The translations under genes and the position numbers were made by a program. DNA of 64,000 bases from a virus: positions 31,869 to 95,868 of the IMG/VR virus record IMGVR_UViG_3300033993_002274. One strand, 5' to 3'. Positions 58,410-64,000 of the stretch are shown one piece after another. Every line of letters starts with the position of its first letter. The first letter of the stretch is position 1. Below the pieces are notes generated by a model, which did no database searches, was not told the DNA's origin, and saw only the letters and a program-made list of their open reading frames with translations.

Positions 58410-61221
58410 CCATTAAATCCCCATCCACATCAAATTCAAAGTATTCATCAATATCCACCTTCTTTTGTTGTACGACAAATTCTTCCATTAACTTTTTGTT
58501 ATTTTTAACCCAATCAACATCCACTAAATCAACAGTACCATCTAAATACATATAGTAAGGGTCAATACCTACGTTTTTCCAAAACGTTAATTCCATGTCA
58601 GATAATGTTAATACTTCCTCTAATGTATCTTGATGAGTTTCTTTCATGGGGTAACCACGTACTAATTCAGTTTGGGACTTAGTAAAGATAGGTCTATCTT
58701 TTGGGTCTTCAATTAAAATGTCCTCTCTAATTTCAGGTTTATAAACAACAAGTAATGGTTCAATCCTTTTGTTAAAAGCCGCCAAATATCTTGGAACATT
58801 ATACTCACCTAATAAATCAGGATTCATTTCTATATCACGTTCATCAATCAAATAACAATTTAAAACTAATTCATCTTTTTTCTTTTGAACGTCTCCGTGA
58901 GATTTCTTTTCACCATTATTAACATAGAAGATTGTATCACCAAGACCAGGATTTTTACCTTCTTTAATCAAAAGTTCCATGTGTGCTTGACGGGACATCA
59001 TATTTCCGGCCTTTGTTGTTTTAGTAATGTGAACTTTATAATCGTCTATTGATTGTTTAACACGAGCTTTGTTTGCAATTTTTGCCAAAGGAATTTGTCT
59101 GTTATAAAGTTTGTCCACATATTCGTAGTAGAAATCTAAAAACTCACCACCTTTACCGTCCAATAACATTCGAAGACCTTTGTCCAAAAATTCAGCAACA
59201 TACGTTTGAAGTTTTTTAGATTTAATTGTATTACCTGTAAGTTTTACTTTACCCTTATCTGTAAGAAGTGCGTAGTTTTTACGAGCCACATTAATTGTTG
59301 ATGGCCAAACACCGTCAATATCCAATCCCATTTCACCTCGTAAAAATAAATCATTGTATTCAGCAACATCGGCCTCGGCCCCAACATATTCTTTACCTTC
59401 TTTAACCAACCCATTTAAACCTTGACCAATGTATTTATACGATTCTCTATCTTGTGGGGTTTCAAAGTTTACACCGTCCGTGTCCATTACAAGTGGAACA
59501 TAACCTCTTTTCATAAAGAACATAATCATTTGACGTAGGTATTGTCTACCTGTACAAGTAATCTGTTCACCCATATCAATATCACCCCACGGAAAAACTT
59601 GTGGTGCCGATAATGAACCAAAGAATGCGTTGATAAAGATTTTAATTGGTAATTGTTTTCTGTCGTAAGAAATCGCAAGTTTTGGGTCAATAGATTTATA
59701 TTCACTTGCTAAGTTCTTGTATTTAATACGAGTATCACGGAAATACTTTAACATACTTTTCATTGCTCCTGTCACATCACACTTAGGAAACACATCGTGA
59801 ACCAACTGAATAGATGGATATAGTGAAGAGTAGTCAAGTTTCAATACGTTTTTAGAGAACCCAACCTGTACCAAACGAGAAAGACCTCCTGTAAATTTTC
59901 TTTTTTCTAATTTTCTTGGTAATGCTAAATTATGTTTATATGACCATGCGGCCATAATCATTTTCCATAATGTCGCAGTTCCCATAGTTGAAAGTCTTTC
60001 ATATGTTGTTGGTACAAGTTTAGACAATAAGAAGTTTGCTTGATTAAACTGTTCATCAACTATCATCGTTTCATAAAGGTCATCGTCCAAATAGTCCTCA
60101 ATAATTTTTGAACCCGTAACTAATTTATAAACATCATCTCTTCTTTTACAGATTTCATCTATTTTTGAATCAAACCCAACTTTTTTATAAGCTCCGTTTT
60201 CTTTGTTCATCCAATATTCAAGATTATCAAAATAGATTTTACCAATCTTATCCCCCTCAACGTAAACACGATTTGGTTTTTCAGCTTCAATAAATTTGGT
60301 GATGTACTTCAAAGACCAACTCTTAATGTCTGAGTTGATTGCTTGTGCTCTACGAACTGCGTGTGCAATATCAACAATATTATATCCCCACATCTGAGTC
60401 TGAACGTATGGTTCCATTTCGTTCGCCAACTTTAGAATACCATCTTTTTGTTTTAGTGTATAATCAGGATGTAAGGTCTTGCAGATTTTTTTGATATTAA
60501 CTTTTAATATTTCAGCTCTTTTTAGAATAAATGGGAAGTCAAAGAATGCTGAGTTGTAACCCCCAATCAAAGATGGTTTTAACTCATCAATAGTCTTAAA
60601 GAAGTCGACAATCATTTGTCGTTCTTCATCTTCATTTTGTGCTGATAATAATTTTAAAAAACCACGATTGTCTTTCATCCCTATCAAGAATATCTTACTT
60701 GTTTTAGGGTCAAGACCTGTGGTTTCAATATCGAATACAAACCTGTGGATTTCATCGTATTCATCAAAACCTTTGAATAGTCTTTTACTTTTTTGAATTA
60801 AGTATTGTTCTACGGGTGATAATATTTGAATTGAGTCTGTATTATCTCTACCCCATGGGTCTAATCCACCACCCTTAAAGAAATTTACAAGATTAGAATA
60901 TGACTTGGTTGTTTTAACTAAATACTTCAGTCCGTTTTCTAAACGTTCGTCATTGTGAGTATCAAGTTTTTCTATGATAATACCATTTTCACTCATCGCA
61001 CGTTTTTGTGCGTGTTTGTCGTTCTTGTAAAAGTTTTTACCTTTCAAGTCACCAACCCAAGCAAATGGAATAAATGTGTCGGGACGTAATAATTTACCCT
61101 TAACAGGGTCTTGAATTACCTTATATATTTTAGATGATTTGTAATCGTATTCGAGTGATACAATATATTTTTCGTCGTCTTCACCTAATAAAAAGCGTTC
61201 AATTTCTTCTTGTGGAACCAT
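58393..61221 (-). CDS. gp43: DNA polymerase, family B (gp43-like) with 3'-5' exonuclease
   Basis: 942 residues (T4 gp43 is 898). Exo I is FVFDIETTGLD (D164, E166); exo II is IGGYNSAFFDFPFI. Polymerase motif A is LKLDYSSLYPSIQ at about 460, motif B KIFINAFFGSLSAP at about 527, and motif C VMDTDGVNF at about 579, with the usual DTDS altered to DTDG. No intein or intron is present. The C-terminus EYFEFDVDGDLMALSFD is acidic, possibly for clamp binding. It is the replicative polymerase. It has its own promoter and terminator and lies in a separate minus-strand block from helicase and SSB. Confidence 0.94.
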   Translation of the reverse strand: MVPQEEIERFLLGEDDEKYIVSLEYDYKSSKIYKVIQDPVKGKLLRPDTFIPFAWVGDLKGKNFYKNDKHAQKRAMSENGIIIEKLDTHNDERLENGLKYLVKTTKSYSNLVNFFKGGGLDPWGRDNTDSIQILSPVEQYLIQKSKRLFKGFDEYDEIHRFVFDIETTGLDPKTSKIFLIGMKDNRGFLKLLSAQNEDEERQMIVDFFKTIDELKPSLIGGYNSAFFDFPFILKRAEILKVNIKKICKTLHPDYTLKQKDGILKLANEMEPYVQTQMWGYNIVDIAHAVRRAQAINSDIKSWSLKYITKFIEAEKPNRVYVEGDKIGKIYFDNLEYWMNKENGAYKKVGFDSKIDEICKRRDDVYKLVTGSKIIEDYLDDDLYETMIVDEQFNQANFLLSKLVPTTYERLSTMGTATLWKMIMAAWSYKHNLALPRKLEKRKFTGGLSRLVQVGFSKNVLKLDYSSLYPSIQLVHDVFPKCDVTGAMKSMLKYFRDTRIKYKNLASEYKSIDPKLAISYDRKQLPIKIFINAFFGSLSAPQVFPWGDIDMGEQITCTGRQYLRQMIMFFMKRGYVPLVMDTDGVNFETPQDRESYKYIGQGLNGLVKEGKEYVGAEADVAEYNDLFLRGEMGLDIDGVWPSTINVARKNYALLTDKGKVKLTGNTIKSKKLQTYVAEFLDKGLRMLLDGKGGEFLDFYYEYVDKLYNRQIPLAKIANKARVKQSIDDYKVHITKTTKAGNMMSRQAHMELLIKEGKNPGLGDTIFYVNNGEKKSHGDVQKKKDELVLNCYLIDERDIEMNPDLLGEYNVPRYLAAFNKRIEPLLVVYKPEIREDILIEDPKDRPIFTKSQTELVRGYPMKETHQDTLEEVLTLSDMELTFWKNVGIDPYYMYLDGTVDLVDVDWVKNNKKLMEEFVVQQKKVDIDEYFEFDVDGDLMALSFD

Positions 61222-61284
61222 ATTTTATATTTTTAATTTTGGGTTATTATTCTCACAAACTATGTTGTGGTTTCCCTTTTTTAA

Positions 61285-61316
61285 TAAATATAAAAATGAG
61301 TTGTGTTAATGTCAAA
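61285..61316 (-). promoter_or_regulatory. Bacteroidota-type promoter of DNA polymerase
   Basis: Minus-strand TTTG, 20-base spacer, TATATTTA. The upstream box reads TTTGACA, as in the SSB promoter. It overlaps the stop of the preceding gene and lies ~64 bases before the polymerase ATG, so polymerase is probably transcribed separately from the fibre genes. The rest of the gap 61222-61311 holds nothing recognisable. Confidence 0.6.
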
Positions 61317-61665
61317 CAATGTTTATATAAAGATTTTCTCTAATTGGCGAAATCAATTCTCCATTTTGTAAAACTACTGAAAATTCACCTATAAACCTAC
61401 CTTTTATTTTTGTATCGTTTGCGGTCCATTTGTAATATAAATAATATTCAGTTGGACTATCGGGGTTATTTTTTAATTTTTCGACAATATAAGCTTGGTT
61501 CATAAATATTTTTTGTATTCCATTCTTTTCGTCTTTCATTGAAAAACGAATAATTGCATTATCTAAAATTTCTATAATATTTTTATAAGAGTCACTTCTA
61601 CCGTCCACGACTGGTTCCATTTTCAAAATTGGTAATGTAGAGTTTTGATTTATAAAAAATTCCAT
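61312..61665 (-). CDS. BppU-like baseplate/fibre attachment domain protein
   Basis: 117 residues. The pattern IIRFSMKDEKNGIQKIFMNQ, then YYLYYKWTANDTKIKGRFIG and EFSVVLQNGELISPI resembles the Ig-like N-terminal domain of phage upper baseplate/BppU-type proteins (Y.WT..DT…G.F..EF.V…G). These tether receptor-binding proteins. It lies 18 bases after the lectin-like Pro-Thr-repeat gene, which could be its partner. Family match is by pattern only. Confidence 0.5.
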   Translation of the reverse strand: MEFFINQNSTLPILKMEPVVDGRSDSYKNIIEILDNAIIRFSMKDEKNGIQKIFMNQAYIVEKLKNNPDSPTEYYLYYKWTANDTKIKGRFIGEFSVVLQNGELISPIRENLYINIV

Positions 61666-61683
61666 TTTTTCTTCTTATGTAGT

Positions 61684-63987
61684 TTATGAACAATTATTTA
61701 ATACTTGAGTAACAACGCCATTTGAAATACTTAATAATACGTAGTTTCCACCGTTTTGTGCAACATAAAATCCTGTCATACCATAGTAATTACATGTTGT
61801 AGGTCCACCATAGAACACCGTACCAACTTGAATTTGTGGAGTATCAATGTACATAGATTCAATTGCTCCATTGGTACTACATGTTCCTGCAGATAAACAC
61901 AACAACGAACTACAAGCCAACGAATAACTATTTGAAAAATTACCATATTGATTAGTAGAAAAACTTAAATATGAGGATAAGTATGGGTGTGTTGTTAAAC
62001 AAGGTACGGGTGTTGGAGCCGGAGGACATAATGCACAATCTCCATTTTGACCATACACTTGACCGTTCCATGTCACAGTTTGAGGACCTGCAGATGGACC
62101 TGTAACAACATAACACTGACCATTTGTTCCACCAACAACATAATAGTTGTCAAGATTTTGATATTGAGGAGGTATTGAAATAACTTCCGCATCAAACTCA
62201 CCCGCACAAGGTATTGCAACTGCAAGTATATTTGCGGGTGTCGGAGTAGGGGTAGGTGTTGGGGTTGGTGTCGGAGTAGGAGTAGGTGTTGGGGTAGGGG
62301 TAGGTGTTGGAGTTGGTGCCGGAGTCAAACAATCAGGACACCAATAATCAAACAAATCAAATTTATCTTTTAAAATTCTAAAATTATGTTGTACTTGAGG
62401 ACTTGCAAAAGGTTCAGTATACATTCTAAATTGTGATATACCCCCCATAAATGAACCCCCAAAATTTTGTTCAACAAGTATATTTGTGGTTAAACCACTT
62501 AAAGTTGTTGCTGACAATATTTCATTTGGAAATAATTCAGGGTCTTGTATATATGGTCCTGTTAATAACGTATCTGCCGAAAAAATTAAATTGTCATGTA
62601 ATCCTTGACTACCCCCACCCCAAGAAATATTAAACGGTACACCGATTTGTTTTTCTTTTTCACAATTTAATTCTCTTGGAATTATTTCTTCAAAGTTTTC
62701 AATTATGGTGAATAAGTAACCGTTGATATATAATTTTAGTCTTCCTAATCTATACCAAGTATCATCAAACCATTTATGGTCAAAAACAATTCTATAAACT
62801 TTATTTTCTTTTGTGTCTCCAGAATGTGTTTCAGGTGGCATAATCAAATTATATGCAGTCCCGTTTAAAATAGATTGATAAGTCACCTCTCTTATATCCC
62901 CTAAACCGCCAAGATTTAATAAATCACATTCTTCTATTGTTGTATATCTTTCAAAAACTGCCGTAACCATTACCCATCTGTCTTCAGTTATTGTCCCACA
63001 AACATAATCACATACATCATATATTGGTGGTGTACATACTTCGGTTATGGTGTACCCTGTTTGAAAAGTAACACCAGTAGTTTCACAAACACCTGTTGTG
63101 ACACAATCTCCTGTTATTTTAATGTATTTGATACATAAACTTGGATTTAAAGGACAACCACTAAATCTAATTGATAATGCGTTTGACAACACATCAAATT
63201 TAGGGTCTAATGGTGGAACTGGTATTTGTTCTGTACATGCTCCACATCCACAACCAATATTATGATACGCCGTTGTTGAACTAGTTGGGTAAAGTTTTAC
63301 ACAATTTGCGTTTGTATATCCTGTTTCATAACAAGTACAACTACTTAAACTTGTTAATCCTGTTGTTGCTCTAGTGTATCCTGAATCCGATTCAGGACTT
63401 CCACTTGCAAAATGATAAAATTTGTTTTCGGCTCTTGTACCAAAATAGAAAAAAGTACCAGCATTACTTGGGTATTTTGTATTCAGATACTCTTCAGTTG
63501 ATGTATTAATAATATATTCATCTAAGTTTCTTGGTTTTATAACCGTCTCCATGGTCCAACCTTTATTTACTCGTTCAGGAAAAACTTCATAGTCATAACC
63601 AAAAAGTTTATAAAATCCTTGATAGAAACCACCGTATAATTCTTGATAGTAACCAATTGTTGGGTCACTTTTAGAAACAATATTATACATAGATTGTTTT
63701 GGTCTACCTGAAAAAACAACATTTGGTAGATTGGTATACCCCGTAACCATATGCATTTTCATTCTTCTGTCGTAGTATATTGGGTTAAACTTATAATCAT
63801 TTCTAACCCCCATAGTGTAATAAAGTGTTTGACCTGTCAACGAAGTAAATAAACCATTATCGGTTCCAACTATTCCAACATCACAAGTTCCCGTAAATGC
63901 CGAGATACAATCTAAATCAACATTATTAGGGTTGTAATAATTTTTACTAACTAAAGTAGCACCACTATAAAAGGTGTCAAACGACAT
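61684..63987 (-). CDS. Lectin-like, Cys-rich tail-fibre/adhesin with (Pro-Thr)n hinge
   Basis: 767 residues from the ATG at 63987; the frame is open to the window edge, so an earlier start outside is possible. RIVFDHKWFDDTWYRLGRLK, LYINGYLFTIIENFEEI and WGGGSQGLHDNLIFSADT form a concanavalin-A/LamG-like lectin domain (about 290-540). Residues ~200-260 are Cys-rich (CTCYETGYTNANC, CGCGACTEQ). At about 554-588 a (PT)n hinge leads to a ~175-residue C-terminal part (CPPAPTPVPCLTTHPYLSS). There is no signal peptide. A virion fibre binding host glycans is inferred; it shares its hinge with the protein at the window's left end. Confidence 0.6.
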   Translation of the reverse strand: MSFDTFYSGATLVSKNYYNPNNVDLDCISAFTGTCDVGIVGTDNGLFTSLTGQTLYYTMGVRNDYKFNPIYYDRRMKMHMVTGYTNLPNVVFSGRPKQSMYNIVSKSDPTIGYYQELYGGFYQGFYKLFGYDYEVFPERVNKGWTMETVIKPRNLDEYIINTSTEEYLNTKYPSNAGTFFYFGTRAENKFYHFASGSPESDSGYTRATTGLTSLSSCTCYETGYTNANCVKLYPTSSTTAYHNIGCGCGACTEQIPVPPLDPKFDVLSNALSIRFSGCPLNPSLCIKYIKITGDCVTTGVCETTGVTFQTGYTITEVCTPPIYDVCDYVCGTITEDRWVMVTAVFERYTTIEECDLLNLGGLGDIREVTYQSILNGTAYNLIMPPETHSGDTKENKVYRIVFDHKWFDDTWYRLGRLKLYINGYLFTIIENFEEIIPRELNCEKEKQIGVPFNISWGGGSQGLHDNLIFSADTLLTGPYIQDPELFPNEILSATTLSGLTTNILVEQNFGGSFMGGISQFRMYTEPFASPQVQHNFRILKDKFDLFDYWCPDCLTPAPTPTPTPTPTPTPTPTPTPTPTPTPTPANILAVAIPCAGEFDAEVISIPPQYQNLDNYYVVGGTNGQCYVVTGPSAGPQTVTWNGQVYGQNGDCALCPPAPTPVPCLTTHPYLSSYLSFSTNQYGNFSNSYSLACSSLLCLSAGTCSTNGAIESMYIDTPQIQVGTVFYGGPTTCNYYGMTGFYVAQNGGNYVLLSISNGVVTQVLNNCS
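62236..62326. repeat. Second (Pro-Thr)n-encoding tandem repeat
   Basis: A hexamer array of GGTGTT/GGAGTA/GGGGTA type on the plus strand, reading as alternating Pro and Thr on the coding strand. Composition closely matches the array at 41-108, so the two loci could recombine or exchange length variants. Confidence 0.85.
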
Positions 63988-64000
63988 TGGTATTTGAGGA

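Noticed and set aside
1-64000. tRNA genes, rRNA, CRISPR arrays, insertion sequences, integrase or diversity-generating retroelement
   Set aside because: All gaps are under ~130 bases and none shows a cloverleaf. No reverse transcriptase, transposase, integrase or spaced direct-repeat array is visible.

Overview
The window is a gene-dense, low-GC stretch of a large tailed-phage genome: a contractile-tailed myovirus distantly related to T4. It carries recognisable counterparts of tail sheath, tail tube, gp25, gp6, gp53, a gp26-type assembly protein, tape measure, neck proteins, family B DNA polymerase, DnaB/gp41-type helicase, UvsX/RecA, gp32-type SSB, RNase H and class I ribonucleotide reductase. 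A Bacteroidota (probably flavobacterial) host is suggested by SprB-type repeats in virion proteins, by starts preceded by A/T-rich sequence rather than Shine-Dalgarno motifs, and by a few promoters of the TTTG-N19/20-TAnnTTT(A/T) type. Terminase, portal, capsid, prohead protease and tRNA genes are not in the window. No intergenic gap exceeds about 130 bases.

Layout. (1) 1-6422, minus strand: adhesin or tail-fibre region with a Pro-Thr-repeat protein, two glycosyltransferases (one GT60-like), a collagen-like fibre and three SprB-repeat proteins. (2) 6422-21175, minus: baseplate and tail-periphery proteins, from a P2 gpI-like wedge protein through a 1617-residue protein with a hydrophobic segment to gp6-like and gp25-like wedge proteins. 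(3) 21253-29702, minus: nucleotide and replication module (nrdA, nrdB, helicase, RNase H, UvsX, SSB). (4) 29819-51952, minus: two giant baseplate/hub proteins of more than 2100 residues, a gp53-like protein, tape measure, a gp26-type gene with a candidate +1 frameshift extension, tail tube, a HAD-like protein, a 45-residue gene and the tail sheath. (5) 51953-53993: a lone plus-strand DNA-binding-like gene, then two minus-strand neck/tail-terminator-like genes. (6) 54049-58396, plus: SNF2-type helicase, a protein fusing an HExxH metallopeptidase-like domain to a Mn-type superoxide dismutase, a gp13-like neck protein and a small beta-rich protein. (7) 58393-63987, minus: DNA polymerase, a small baseplate-like protein, and a lectin-like protein with a second Pro-Thr repeat.

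Regulation. Highly expressed genes (tube, sheath, SSB, NrdA, polymerase) end in intrinsic terminators. Many structural genes have TATTTATA (coding-strand sense) just upstream of the start codon. This is a candidate late-promoter element and is the reverse complement of the T4 late motif. Replication genes and the lone small gene instead show two-box promoters of Bacteroidota type.

The most notable items are the peptidase-SOD fusion, the GT60-like enzyme beside Thr-rich fibre genes, the SprB-repeat phage proteins, the candidate +1 frameshift in the tail-assembly gene, and the ten-fold repeat plus OmpA-like domain in one giant baseplate protein.
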